Shown here piece after piece: positions 33,450 through 41,891 of a DNA stretch of 46,358 bases. Position numbers and translations under genes: made by a program. Below the pieces are notes generated by a model. The model was not told where the DNA came from. It saw only the letters and a program-made list of their open reading frames with translations, and made no database searches. Source of the stretch: JBCDCB01 sp039182735 (GTDB taxonomy: Bacteria > Planctomycetota > Phycisphaerae > Phycisphaerales > UBA1924); NCBI GenBank assembly GCA_039182735.1, contig JBCDCB010000029.1, positions 1-46,358 on the forward strand, in the 5' to 3' direction. Position 1 is the first letter of the stretch. Each line of letters starts with the position of its first letter.

Positions 33450-34340
33450 ATGGTGACGCAGGACTACAACGTTCGCCTCTCGCAGTTCCACGGCCCGCTG
33501 GACCTGCTGCTGCATCTCATCCGGCGTGCCGAGCTCGACGTCAGCGAGATCGCGCTCGGTGAGATCGCCGATCAGTACCTTGAGTTCCTCGGCGGTGTGG
33601 ACGACATCGACATCGAAGCGGCGTCCGAGTTTCTCGTGACCGCCGCGACGCTGGTCGAGGTGAAGTCGCGGCAGATCGAGCGCCGTCGCCAGGGCGACGA
33701 AGAGGGTGGCGTGGGCGACGCCCTCGCCGGGTTCGAGGACGACGCCCCCGGCGCGTCGCTGCTCAAGCAGCTCCTCGCCTACCGGGCGTATCGCGACGCG
33801 GGCGACCGGCTCGTGGAACTGCGCTCGAACTGGGACGAACGCTGGCCGGTCTCGAAAGCCGGCGTCTCGCGAGACCTGGAGGCCGTGGCCAACCGCGACG
33901 AGGCCTTCGATCTCGAAGACGTCACGCTGGAGGACCTCGTGCAGGCCTTCGAGCGGGTTGCCGACGCCGTGGTCTTCGAACGGATGGGCGACCACGAGGT
34001 GCTCGACGACGACACGCCGATCGAGTTGCACCAAGTAGACCTGCTCGACCAACTCAGCCGGATCGAAGGCGGGGGGCTCTCGCTAGGGCGCGTCTTCTCG
34101 CAGCGGACCAAGGGCGAAGCGGTGGGGCTCTTCATCGCGGTCCTCGAACTGGTCCGCGACCGCAAGCTGCGGATCCGCCAAGCCGAGATCGGCGGCGAGA
34201 TCGAACTCCACGCGCCCGAACCCGAGCAGGATCAGGACGGCCCGCTGATCACGGTGCGGCGTGCGGAAGTCGCCTCCTGGGACGACGACCACGTGCTCGA
34301 CGAAGGCGAAGACGCCGGCGATCCGAACGACGAGGATTAG
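33450..34340 (+). CDS. scpA: Condensin kleisin subunit ScpA
   Basis: ScpA bridges the two SMC heads and recruits ScpB. The 296-residue product starts at ATG 33450 with YNVRLSQFHGPLDLLLHLIRRAELDVSEIALGEIADQYLEFL, the classic N-terminal helices. It then has LVTAATLVEVKSRQI, a central variable part, and a C-terminal winged helix (TKGEAVGLFIAVLELVRDRKLRI). An acidic tail ends the protein. In many bacteria scpB follows directly and rluB comes next; here an oppositely oriented coiled-coil gene occupies that place and rluB follows it. The scpA and coiled-coil genes overlap by four bases at their stops. Confidence 0.94.
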   Translation: MVTQDYNVRLSQFHGPLDLLLHLIRRAELDVSEIALGEIADQYLEFLGGVDDIDIEAASEFLVTAATLVEVKSRQIERRRQGDEEGGVGDALAGFEDDAPGASLLKQLLAYRAYRDAGDRLVELRSNWDERWPVSKAGVSRDLEAVANRDEAFDLEDVTLEDLVQAFERVADAVVFERMGDHEVLDDDTPIELHQVDLLDQLSRIEGGGLSLGRVFSQRTKGEAVGLFIAVLELVRDRKLRIRQAEIGGEIELHAPEPEQDQDGPLITVRRAEVASWDDDHVLDEGEDAGDPNDED

Positions 34341-35674
34341 TCCTCGGACGCCGACTTCTTCCGAGTCGCGGCTTTCTTCTTCGCTCGGCGCTTCGTTGTC
34401 ACGATCGGCGGCTCTTCCGTGCTCGGCACCGCTGGCGCGTCTCCTGCCGCGGCCCCCGAGAAGCGCCCGGCGATCACGTTCATGGCGCTCGCCACGTCCG
34501 CCAGGTCCTTCCGGATCTCCGTGCGCACGCCTTCGATGATGGTCTTGATCGAGTCCGGGAGCGAGTCTTCGCCGGTTTCACCGCGCAGCAGCACGCCGGC
34601 CCACGGCTCGAGCGACTTCACCGAAGCGTCCGCACGGTCCGCGGCGTTCAGTGTGGTGCCGAGCGTTTCCACGCAGCGCTCCTGCACCTCGCCCGCTGCG
34701 GCGAGCAGGTCACGCAGCTCCGAGGTCATCTTTTCGATCGACGCGCTCCGCTCGGTGATCTCCGCATGGCCCTGTTCGACTCGGGATTCCGCATGCTGGA
34801 GTTCCGCCGCGAGCGCCCCACCATGCTCGATTGCGTCGGCCAGAAGCGAGCGGAGCTGCGAGACGCGCCGGTCGAGTTCGTCGGCCTCCTCGCGGCAGCG
34901 CGTGACCTGCCCGCGGGCGTTCCGCGCGAGCTCCGCGACCGCGAGTCGCGCGTCGCCCGATTGCGAGAGCGACTCCGAGAGCTCATCGCGCAGGCGTTGG
35001 GCCTCGCCCACGATGCCCGAGAGCCCACCCGTTGCCTCTTGCGGCGATTGCTCACTCGGGTCGTACCCGAGCATTTCGATCGCGGCACCGCACGCAGCGT
35101 GCATGCCGCCGAGCACGTCGCCGGTTGCCTGCTCGGCCTGCTCACGCATGTCTGTGGCGCTGGCCTCGAAGGTGCGGAACGTGGTCGAGAGTGCGTCTTC
35201 GCGCGCGTCGATCTCGGTGTTGAGCTTGGCGACGAACCGCTCGAAGCGTTCGTCGAGCCGCTGGTCGAGCTCTTGGAGTTTCTTGTCGATCCGCGCGGTC
35301 ACGACCGCGTCGATGTCTTGCATCTGGAGCAGTCGCTGTTCGAGCGCCCTGGCCTTGGCTTCGACACGCTGCGATGTCGATTCCAGCCGCTCGAGCACCT
35401 TGGTCGCGCGATCCATCGGATCGTTCGCCTTCTCGACGATCGACCGGAGCGTGCCCTCGAGCTCGCGGACCTTGTCGGCGACCCGCCCGAGCGAGGCCCG
35501 CCGCTCCTCGACATTTTCCGCTGCGTCGCGCAGCTTGCCGACGAAGACCTCGAACGCGCGCTGGTCCACCACGCGCGGCGAGAGGAAGACCTCATCGAGG
35601 CCGCCGTCGCGTCGGTCGCGGACGACGCGTCCCGTGGCGGTCGGCGTGTCGGTTTCGGGCATGCTGGGCTCCAT
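34337..35674 (-). CDS. Soluble coiled-coil protein with basic tail, function unknown
   Basis: The 445-residue product starts at ATG 35674 (an ATG at 35662 is also possible). Most of it (about 45-400) is charged, Ala/Glu/Arg/Leu-rich and predicted to form long coiled coils: RASLGRVADKVRELEGTL, VEAKARALEQRLLQMQ, LDERFERFVAKLNTEI. No membrane segment is seen. The C-terminus is lysine/arginine-rich (TTKRRAKKKAATRKKSASED), a plausible nucleic-acid-binding tail. Its place between scpA and rluB, where scpB usually sits, makes a chromosome role conceivable, but it does not look like ScpB, which is a winged-helix protein of about 200 residues. No -10 or ribosome binding site is evident. Confidence 0.65.
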   Translation of the reverse strand: MEPSMPETDTPTATGRVVRDRRDGGLDEVFLSPRVVDQRAFEVFVGKLRDAAENVEERRASLGRVADKVRELEGTLRSIVEKANDPMDRATKVLERLESTSQRVEAKARALEQRLLQMQDIDAVVTARIDKKLQELDQRLDERFERFVAKLNTEIDAREDALSTTFRTFEASATDMREQAEQATGDVLGGMHAACGAAIEMLGYDPSEQSPQEATGGLSGIVGEAQRLRDELSESLSQSGDARLAVAELARNARGQVTRCREEADELDRRVSQLRSLLADAIEHGGALAAELQHAESRVEQGHAEITERSASIEKMTSELRDLLAAAGEVQERCVETLGTTLNAADRADASVKSLEPWAGVLLRGETGEDSLPDSIKTIIEGVRTEIRKDLADVASAMNVIAGRFSGAAAGDAPAVPSTEEPPIVTTKRRAKKKAATRKKSASED

Positions 35675-35741
35675 CACGATTTGAATCCGAGATGTGGCGG
35701 TTATCGGTCCGTTCGGTCGATGGACTTGATCCGGCGCGTCG

Positions 35742-35753
35742 TACACTGCCCCC
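35742..35753 (+). promoter_or_regulatory. Predicted -10 element of rluB, leaderless
   Basis: TACACT at 35742-35747 is followed by exactly six bases (GCCCCC) and the ATG at 35754. It is one of the clearest cases in the window. Confidence 0.6.
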
Positions 35754-36725
35754 ATGCCGCGAAGCAGCAAGCAATCCGCCAAGCGTCCGCGACCGGACGA
35801 CGACCGCGGCGAACGCCTTCAGAAGGTGCTCGCCGCGGCGGGTGTCGCGTCTCGCCGGCATGCGGAGGAGTTGATCGAACAAGGGCTCGTCCGCGTCAAC
35901 GGCGAGACCGTCCGAACCCTCCCGGTCTTCGTGGACCCCACCAACGATCGCATCGAGGTGGATGGGCGCCCCCTCCCGGCCCGCGAGCGGCATGTGTACA
36001 TCATGCTCTACAAGCCCAAGCAGACCATGTGTACCCTCGACGATCCCGAGGGGCGTCGGACCGTTGCCGACGTCGTCAAGCACCCCTCCGGACTGCGCCT
36101 CTACCCCGTCGGACGGCTCGATTACGACACCCTCGGGCTGGTCCTCATGACCAACGACGGCGAACTCGCCAACCGCCTGACCCACCCGCGTTTCGGAGTC
36201 CACAAGACTTATCGCGCGATCGTCAAGGGTGCCCTCGAACAGGAAGACGTCGATCGGCTCAAGGAAGGCATCTACCTCGCCGACCGGCGAGGCGGGAAGA
36301 CCGTGGGCGGCAAACGCACGGGCGACGTCGAGATCGAGATCGTCCGGAAGGAGCCCGAGCGCACGCACCTCGACATCACGCTCGGGGAGGGGCGCAACCG
36401 CCAGGTCCGTCGGATGCTCGCCAAGGTCGATTGCCACGTGAAGAAGCTCACGCGCATCGAGATGGGCCCCATCTCGCTCAAGGGGCTCGCGATCGGTGAG
36501 TGGCGCGAGCTCACCCCGATCGAGCTCCGCAAGATCCGCATCGCCGCCAAACGCGGGAAGACCCGGCGCCTTTCTGTCGCGGAGCGCACCGAACGCGCGA
36601 TGGCGAGGCAGGCCAAGACGCGTGCGCGGATGGGCGGCTCCACCGTGCCCAACCGCCCGGGGCGGAAGAACCAGCCCAAGCGGTTCGGGTCGTCACGGAA
36701 GGGCCCGCGGAACCGCAACGCATGA
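35754..36725 (+). CDS. Pseudouridine synthase of the RluB/RsuA family
   Basis: This enzyme isomerises a uridine in rRNA, by family most likely near 23S U2605 (RluB) or 16S U516 (RsuA). The 323-residue product has an N-terminal S4 domain (RLQKVLAAAGVASRRHAEELIEQGLVRVNG), the catalytic motif GRLDYDTLGL with the nucleophilic Asp, LVLMTNDGELANRLTHP, and the C-terminal GRNRQVRRML. A basic tail of about 60 residues follows, ending RKGPRNRNA, longer than usual and possibly an rRNA anchor. The gene start is predicted to be leaderless. It is coupled to the YihY/BrkB gene by an ATGA overlap. Confidence 0.92.
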   Translation: MPRSSKQSAKRPRPDDDRGERLQKVLAAAGVASRRHAEELIEQGLVRVNGETVRTLPVFVDPTNDRIEVDGRPLPARERHVYIMLYKPKQTMCTLDDPEGRRTVADVVKHPSGLRLYPVGRLDYDTLGLVLMTNDGELANRLTHPRFGVHKTYRAIVKGALEQEDVDRLKEGIYLADRRGGKTVGGKRTGDVEIEIVRKEPERTHLDITLGEGRNRQVRRMLAKVDCHVKKLTRIEMGPISLKGLAIGEWRELTPIELRKIRIAAKRGKTRRLSVAERTERAMARQAKTRARMGGSTVPNRPGRKNQPKRFGSSRKGPRNRNA

Positions 36726-38155
36726 CGTCGCCGGGCCAACACCTCGAACGCTTCATCACCTGGGTGACCCACCCGGGCGAAGAGGTCTCCAACGCGCAGC
36801 GCATTTCGCGTTACCTGTACGACGTCTGTCGGTTCGGCGCCCGCCGCCTGAGCGAGATCAAGGCCGCCCAGCTCTCCGCCGCGCTCACGTACCGTACGAT
36901 CTTCTCGCTCGTGCCCGTGCTGGTGCTGACGCTCGTGGTGCTCCGAGCGTTCTACGGCACCGAGGGCATCAAAGACGGGCTCAACTCCCTCATGGATTAC
37001 ACGGGGCTGAGCGAGATCGCGATCCCCGCGTCCGAGCCCGTGCCCCCGGTTGCGGGCGCCAAACCGCAGGCCGCCGCAGCGACACAAAGCGCACCGAACG
37101 CCGGGACGCAGGCGTCGGCTTTGCCAGCGAACAACGAGCTCGGCGAGTGGATCGAGCAGTTCGTCGAGCGTGCCGTGATGCGCGTGGAGTCGGTCAACGC
37201 GACGCTCGTGACGCTGATCTTCCTGGTCGTGCTGATCTACGGTGCGTTGTCGCTGCTGATCCAGATCGAGTCGTCGTTCAATACGGTCTGCCGCGCAAAG
37301 ACCGGGCGACGCCTGACCATGCGTCTGACCAACTACTGGACGCTGATCACGCTGGGTTCACTCGCGCTGGGCGCGTCGATCACGCTCGCCGCGACGTTCG
37401 AAGAATGGGTCAACGGGCTCCCGACGTGGATGACGTGGGCGGCCCAGCCGATCCGCTTCGCCGCCGCCGTCGGGCTGACGTGGCTGCTCCTGCTCTTCGC
37501 GTACACGCAGATGCCCAACACGCGCGTACGCCTGCGGTCGGCCGCGGTCGGCGCGATCATCGCGGCCCTGCTGTGGGAAGGCTTGAAGTCGGGGCTGGCG
37601 GAGTTCATCGGTTCGTTCACGAGCGGACAGGTCGCGATCTACGGCTCGCTCGCGCTGCTCCCGCTCTTCCTGCTTTGGACATACGCGACGTGGCTGCTGG
37701 TGCTCTTCGGCCTCGCGGTGTCGCACACGGTGCAGACGCTCTCGCTGGAGCGGTTGCGCGAACGCGAAGCGGCCGAACGCGCGACGGTCGTCGATCCCGG
37801 GATGGGGCTTGCGATCCTGAGCCGAGTGGCCGAGGGGTTTCGCGCGGGCAAGCCGAGCGAGACCGAGGACGTCGCCGATGCCGTCTCGCTCGATGAATAC
37901 ACCACGGAACAGATCCTCGAGCACCTCGCGCGAAGCGGGTTCGTGCATCGCACGGCGGGCGGGGCCGACGACGAGGGGGCCTTCGTCCTCGCGATGCCGC
38001 CCGACCAGATCAAACTCGATGAGGTCCTCAAGGCGATGTACGCCATGACCAAGAGCCCGAGCGACGAGACCGGCGGCGGGCTGCTCGAATCGATCCGCAC
38101 CCGCCAGCTCGAAGCGCTCCGCGGCTCCACCATCGCCACGCCCACGACCGCCTGA
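36722..38155 (+). CDS. YihY/BrkB family integral membrane protein
   Basis: The 477-residue product starts at ATG 36722 inside the rluB stop. It has about six hydrophobic helices, the family motif AAQLSAALTYRTIFSLVPVL, and later a GSFTSGQVAIYGSLALLPLFLLWTYATWLLVLFG segment. Between the first helices lies an Ala/Pro-rich loop (about residues 100-140). The C-terminal part (LGLAILSRVAEGFRAGKP onward, ARSGFVHRTAGG) looks like a winged helix. Such C-terminal domains are common in longer BrkB proteins. The molecular function of the family is not settled. Confidence 0.88.
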   Translation: MTSPGQHLERFITWVTHPGEEVSNAQRISRYLYDVCRFGARRLSEIKAAQLSAALTYRTIFSLVPVLVLTLVVLRAFYGTEGIKDGLNSLMDYTGLSEIAIPASEPVPPVAGAKPQAAAATQSAPNAGTQASALPANNELGEWIEQFVERAVMRVESVNATLVTLIFLVVLIYGALSLLIQIESSFNTVCRAKTGRRLTMRLTNYWTLITLGSLALGASITLAATFEEWVNGLPTWMTWAAQPIRFAAAVGLTWLLLLFAYTQMPNTRVRLRSAAVGAIIAALLWEGLKSGLAEFIGSFTSGQVAIYGSLALLPLFLLWTYATWLLVLFGLAVSHTVQTLSLERLREREAAERATVVDPGMGLAILSRVAEGFRAGKPSETEDVADAVSLDEYTTEQILEHLARSGFVHRTAGGADDEGAFVLAMPPDQIKLDEVLKAMYAMTKSPSDETGGGLLESIRTRQLEALRGSTIATPTTA

Positions 38156-38160
38156 CGCGA

Positions 38161-38172
38161 TAGGCTCCCCCC
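38161..38172 (+). promoter_or_regulatory. Predicted -10 element of the class IV aminotransferase gene, leaderless
   Basis: TAGGCT at 38161-38166 is followed by six C residues and the GTG start at 38173. The preceding gene ends at 38155, so this element has just enough room for the start of a new transcription unit. Confidence 0.5.
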
Positions 38173-39072
38173 GTGAACGAATCCGTCGTGCATCTCAGTG
38201 GCTCGCTCGTCGGTCCCGCCGACGCCAGCGTTTCCTGTTTCGATCGCGGATTCCTCTACGGCGACGGCGTCTATGAGGGGCTCCGCACGCTTGACGGGCG
38301 GATCGTCGGCGAGCGCGCGCATGTCGAACGCCTGCGGGCCGGGCTCGCGGAGGCCAGGATCAGCGGGTTCGAGCCCGAGTCGCTCGTGCATCAGACCCAC
38401 GAGTTGCTCGCTGCGAACGGGATCGAGGGTGAAGCGTTTGTGTATTGGCAGGTCACGCGCGGCACGCCGCTGCCGCTGATGGGTGCGCGCAGGCGAGTGC
38501 CGGACCCGTCGGTTCCGCCGACGGTGTTCGGGTACGCCGAGCGCGTGCGTTCGGTGGCGCCGGATGACCCGATCCCGACGCGGGCCGCCATTGTGGTGGA
38601 CGACAAGCGTTGGACGCGCGGGCACCTCAAAGCCACGTCGCTGCTCGGCGGAGTCATCTCCGCTATCGAAGCGCACGAGCAGGAAGCCGACGAAGCGATC
38701 TTTGTGCGCGACGGCGTTGTGACGGAAGCGACCGCGACCAACATCTTCGTGCGCACGGGCGATCGCATCGTCACGCCGCCGCTTGGCGACGGATTCCTGC
38801 TCGGCGGCGTCACACGCATGTTGCTCCTGCGGGCCGCGCCGGAGATCGAGGAGCGCCCGGTGTCTCTCGATGAACTCCTGGGTGCGGACGAAGTCATCCT
38901 CGTGGGCACACGCACGATGCTGGCACGGGTCGAGACGATCGCCGGGCGGAGCGTCGGCACGGGCCCCGGCCGGGCGCGCGAGCTGCGGTCGCGCCTCATC
39001 GATGAGATCGCGCGGGACGTCGAGCGTTCGACCCCGCCCACGAACAGCAAGGGGGCGCCAGCGCATGTCTGA
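38173..39072 (+). CDS. PLP-dependent class IV aminotransferase (D-amino acid transaminase/IlvE family)
   Basis: This is a PLP enzyme that transfers amino groups between amino and keto acids. The 299-residue product has the N-terminal VSCFDRGFLYGDGVYEGLRT, the PLP lysine Lys153 in RGHLKATSLLGG, and the phosphate-binding VTEATATNIFV with Glu185. The spacing fits the fold-type IV family that includes D-alanine transaminase, branched-chain transaminase and aminodeoxychorismate lyase. Which of these it is cannot be decided from the sequence. It begins a unit containing coaX, a GTPase and possibly more. A GTG start and predicted leaderless promoter precede it. Confidence 0.87.
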   Translation: MNESVVHLSGSLVGPADASVSCFDRGFLYGDGVYEGLRTLDGRIVGERAHVERLRAGLAEARISGFEPESLVHQTHELLAANGIEGEAFVYWQVTRGTPLPLMGARRRVPDPSVPPTVFGYAERVRSVAPDDPIPTRAAIVVDDKRWTRGHLKATSLLGGVISAIEAHEQEADEAIFVRDGVVTEATATNIFVRTGDRIVTPPLGDGFLLGGVTRMLLLRAAPEIEERPVSLDELLGADEVILVGTRTMLARVETIAGRSVGTGPGRARELRSRLIDEIARDVERSTPPTNSKGAPAHV

Positions 39073-39922
39073 CGCGATGTTCGGACCGCACGAGCAGGAA
39101 CAACATCAAGACGCGCCCATCCCGACGGGCGCGAGCGTGCTCGCGATCAACGTCGGGAACACGCGCGTGCAGTACGCGGTCTTCGCGAGCGGCGAGCACG
39201 ATGCGCGGGTCGGCTCTGCGGACGCGCTGCCGCTCGACGCGATGGACGAGGCGTCGTCCCGCCTCGAAGCGCTCGCGGCGTCGATCGAGGACGAGGACAA
39301 CGCCTGCGTGGTGATCGCGTCCACGAACTCGCCGGCATCGAACGATCTCTTCGATCGTCTTTCGTCGTCTGTTGGCGGCGCACCGGGCGTCTTCCGAATC
39401 GGAGAGGAACTCGCCATCCCGCTCCAGCACCGGCTCGAAACCCCCGAGACCACCGGGCAGGACCGATTGCTCAATGCCCTCGCGGCGCACCAGGTCATGC
39501 GACAGGCGACCGTTGTCGTGGACGCCGGCACCGCGCTCACCGTGGACTTCATCGATGGGGAGGGCGTCTTCCAGGGCGGCGCGATCGCGCCCGGTGCGAG
39601 GATGATGCTCCACGCGCTGCACACACAGACGTCCGCTCTGCCCGAGATCGAACTCGATCATCCCGGCGAAGACCCCTTCGGACGCAGCACGCGCGGCGCG
39701 ATGCTCCGCGGCGCCGTGTGGGGACTCAACGCGATGGCCCGCGGGCTCATCGAGCGATACGCCCTCGCCTACGAGGCGTACCCGAGCGTGGTCGTCACCG
39801 GTGGTGATGCGGACCTGATCTTCGCCGGCGACGAGACCGTCGATCGCATCGTGCCCGATCTCACGCTGCGAGGGATCGCGATGGCGGCACGCATCGCCGT
39901 TGATGCCGAACAGGACGGATGA
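39065..39922 (+). CDS. coaX: Type III pantothenate kinase
   Basis: CoaX phosphorylates pantothenate in the first step of coenzyme A synthesis. The 285-residue product starts at ATG 39065, overlapping the end of the aminotransferase by eight bases. A hydrophilic leader of about 25 residues precedes VLAINVGNTRVQYAVF, the phosphate-binding strand. Then come GQDRLLNALAAH, VVDAGTALTVDFID and GGAIAPGARMMLHAL, the usual type III motifs of the ASKHA fold. The 3' end overlaps the next gene (ATGA at 39919). Confidence 0.93.
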   Translation: MSDAMFGPHEQEQHQDAPIPTGASVLAINVGNTRVQYAVFASGEHDARVGSADALPLDAMDEASSRLEALAASIEDEDNACVVIASTNSPASNDLFDRLSSSVGGAPGVFRIGEELAIPLQHRLETPETTGQDRLLNALAAHQVMRQATVVVDAGTALTVDFIDGEGVFQGGAIAPGARMMLHALHTQTSALPEIELDHPGEDPFGRSTRGAMLRGAVWGLNAMARGLIERYALAYEAYPSVVVTGGDADLIFAGDETVDRIVPDLTLRGIAMAARIAVDAEQDG

Positions 39923-40890
39923 TCGCGCACGGGCTGTCCTACCGCGTCGAGACGGCGCGCGGCACCGGCGCGATCGCGATCATTGCGCTTCGCGGAGAGT
40001 CCGAGCAACTCGATGCGTGGCTCGCGCGAAACGGGCTCCCGGCGTGCAAGGTGGGGGATGCTCGGCACGCGGATCTCTTGGGAATCGATGACGGCGTGCT
40101 CGCGCGGCCATCCGCGACATGCCTCCAACTGATGCCGCACGGCGGGCTCGCGATCCTCGAACGGCTCGAAGAGGCCCTTCGCTCGACCAACGCTCGAGCC
40201 GGGACGGAGCGTGAACGCCCGTCCATCGAATCACGCATGCATTCGGCCCTTGCGCGCGCGACTTCACCCCTTGCGATCGACGCGATCCTGAAACAGCAGG
40301 CGATCCACGCGAAGTGGGACGGCGTCGTGACCGACGGGCTCCGCGCCCATGCGCGCGTGCTAAACCGCTTGCTCGACCCGCCACTCGTAGCGTGCGCGGG
40401 GCCGACAAACGTGGGGAAGTCCACGTTGCTCAACACGCTGGCGCGCCGCGAGGCGTCGCTAGTGGCGGACGAGTCCGGAACGACGCGTGACCACGTCGGC
40501 GTGATGCTGGAACTCGACGGCTTGGTCGTGCGATGGGCCGATCTCCCGGGGTTGATGGACGACGCCGTGCAAGGTGCCGCCGACCGGGCGAGTTGGTCGG
40601 TCGCCCAGCGGGTGCTCTCGCGGGCGGACCTGGTGATCTGGTGCGACGACGCGTCTGGTGCGCCCGGCAGTCGCCTCGATCATTCGAGCGTTCCTCGGCG
40701 TCCGGACATCTTCGTGCGCACGCGGACGGACCTGACCGGTCTCAGTGCGGATTCGAACGGCGAGCACGCGCTGGCCTTGCCGCCCGATGGTCCCGAGCGA
40801 GGGCTCTCCGAACTCGCCGCGGCGATCCGGGAGGCGTTGGTGCCGAGGTCGGTGCTCGGCGCGGATCTTCCGTGGTTGTTCGACGGATAG
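39919..40890 (+). CDS. Reduced MnmE-like GTPase
   Basis: MnmE (TrmE) with MnmG modifies U34 of certain tRNAs. This 323-residue relative is smaller than MnmE (about 450). It keeps a degenerate N-terminal domain (TARGTGAIAIIALRG at about 12-26 and QLMPHGGLAILERLEEAL, matching MnmE's HGG motif) and a G domain with G1 GPTNVGKS (161-168), TTRD switch, G3 DLPGL (208-212) and G4 RTDL (about 269-272). The MnmE helical domain is shortened and the C-terminal (C/G)xGK Cys motif that MnmE uses with MnmG is absent; the protein ends ADLPWLFDG. It is probably a separate GTPase rather than MnmE itself. It overlaps coaX by four bases. Confidence 0.75.
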   Translation: MIAHGLSYRVETARGTGAIAIIALRGESEQLDAWLARNGLPACKVGDARHADLLGIDDGVLARPSATCLQLMPHGGLAILERLEEALRSTNARAGTERERPSIESRMHSALARATSPLAIDAILKQQAIHAKWDGVVTDGLRAHARVLNRLLDPPLVACAGPTNVGKSTLLNTLARREASLVADESGTTRDHVGVMLELDGLVVRWADLPGLMDDAVQGAADRASWSVAQRVLSRADLVIWCDDASGAPGSRLDHSSVPRRPDIFVRTRTDLTGLSADSNGEHALALPPDGPERGLSELAAAIREALVPRSVLGADLPWLFDG

Positions 40891-40928
40891 CCGGGTTGCG
40901 TTCGCCGGGCGGGCGGCACCCGGCTATC
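40886..40928. repeat. Perfect 11-base inverted repeat after the MnmE-like gene
   Basis: GATAGCCGGGT (40886-40896) and ACCCGGCTATC (40918-40928) are perfect reverse complements with a 21-base loop. The left arm contains the MnmE-like gene's stop codon. No T-run follows, so it is not a textbook Rho-independent terminator. TATCGT at 40925-40930, which overlaps the right arm, is a possible -10 element for the next gene; the repeat could therefore also be an operator. Confidence 0.5.
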
Positions 40929-40970
40929 GTCGCCCCTCCAATTCTTCGAACGCAGCAGCGGGAACACGCG

Positions 40971-41891
40971 ATGGACGATCAACCCAGGAATCCGGATCAG
41001 GGACGTCTCGAAGTCGGTGCCGGGCTCCAGGAGTCCCGCCTCAACACCGATCTCATCGACTGGCTCAACAAGTGGGGCGTGTACATCCTCAGCGGTGTGC
41101 TCGTGATCGCGTTGATCTACGTGGGGTCCGTCCAACTCGAACAGGCCAAAGAGGACCGGCTCGACGAAGCCTTCACCGGGCACTCGGCGGCGCGCGGTGA
41201 ACGCGGTCGAGACACTGTCCTCATGGGTTCTCCCGACACGCTCCTCGCTCTCGCGGAGGACAGCAAGGGTCAGGGCAGCGTCTCGCTGATCGCCCGGCTC
41301 GACGCGGCGGACATCTACCTCGGTTCCGCGCGGCGTGGCCTCCGCCCCGGCGCCGACATCACCAACCCGCAGCCCGAAGACGAACTCACCGACGACCAGA
41401 TCGAGTCGATGCTTGCGCAAGCAGGCGAGCAGTATCAACGGGTGCTCGACACTACGGGCTCGAGCACCGATCACGCCGTGGTCCGACTGCACGCGCTCGA
41501 GGGGCTCGCCTCGACGCTGCTTTCGCGTTCGAACATCGGCGACGCGGAGGCCACGCTGACCGAAGCCGCGGAGCTCGCGGAATCGGTCGGTTTGACGAAG
41601 CGCGCGCTGGCCATCCGCAACCGCATCGAGCGAGCGGAGTCGGTCGCGATGAACGTGACGCTGTACAGCGAAAACGATCTGATGCGCGAATACCGCCGGG
41701 CAACGGACACGGTGCTCCCCGCCGATCCCCCGGCTGCGGGGGCCGCTCCGCCCACGATCATCACGGGCGGCGATGGGTCGCCAATCCAGCTGCGTCCGGT
41801 CGAACGCCCGGACGATGCGCCGCTGGCGGATCCGCGTGATCCCGAGAACCAGCCCATGCCGGATCCGATGGACGAGCCGATCGACCCGTGA
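40971..41891 (+). CDS. Membrane-anchored TPR-like protein
   Basis: The 306-residue product has a cytoplasmic N-terminus, one membrane helix at about residues 36-53 (GVYILSGVLVIALIYVGSV), and a helical region (about 95-220) with TPR-like pairs: LIARLDAADIYLGSARRGL, IESMLAQAGEQYQRVLDTTG, HALEGLASTLLSRSNIGDAEATLTEAAELAESV. The C-terminal 75 residues are Pro/Asp-rich and probably disordered. The layout recalls YfgM-type proteins that assist periplasmic chaperones. ATG 40971 is preceded only by a weak purine stretch. It is coupled to the next gene by GTGA overlap. Function is an inference. Confidence 0.65.
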   Translation: MDDQPRNPDQGRLEVGAGLQESRLNTDLIDWLNKWGVYILSGVLVIALIYVGSVQLEQAKEDRLDEAFTGHSAARGERGRDTVLMGSPDTLLALAEDSKGQGSVSLIARLDAADIYLGSARRGLRPGADITNPQPEDELTDDQIESMLAQAGEQYQRVLDTTGSSTDHAVVRLHALEGLASTLLSRSNIGDAEATLTEAAELAESVGLTKRALAIRNRIERAESVAMNVTLYSENDLMREYRRATDTVLPADPPAAGAAPPTIITGGDGSPIQLRPVERPDDAPLADPRDPENQPMPDPMDEPIDP

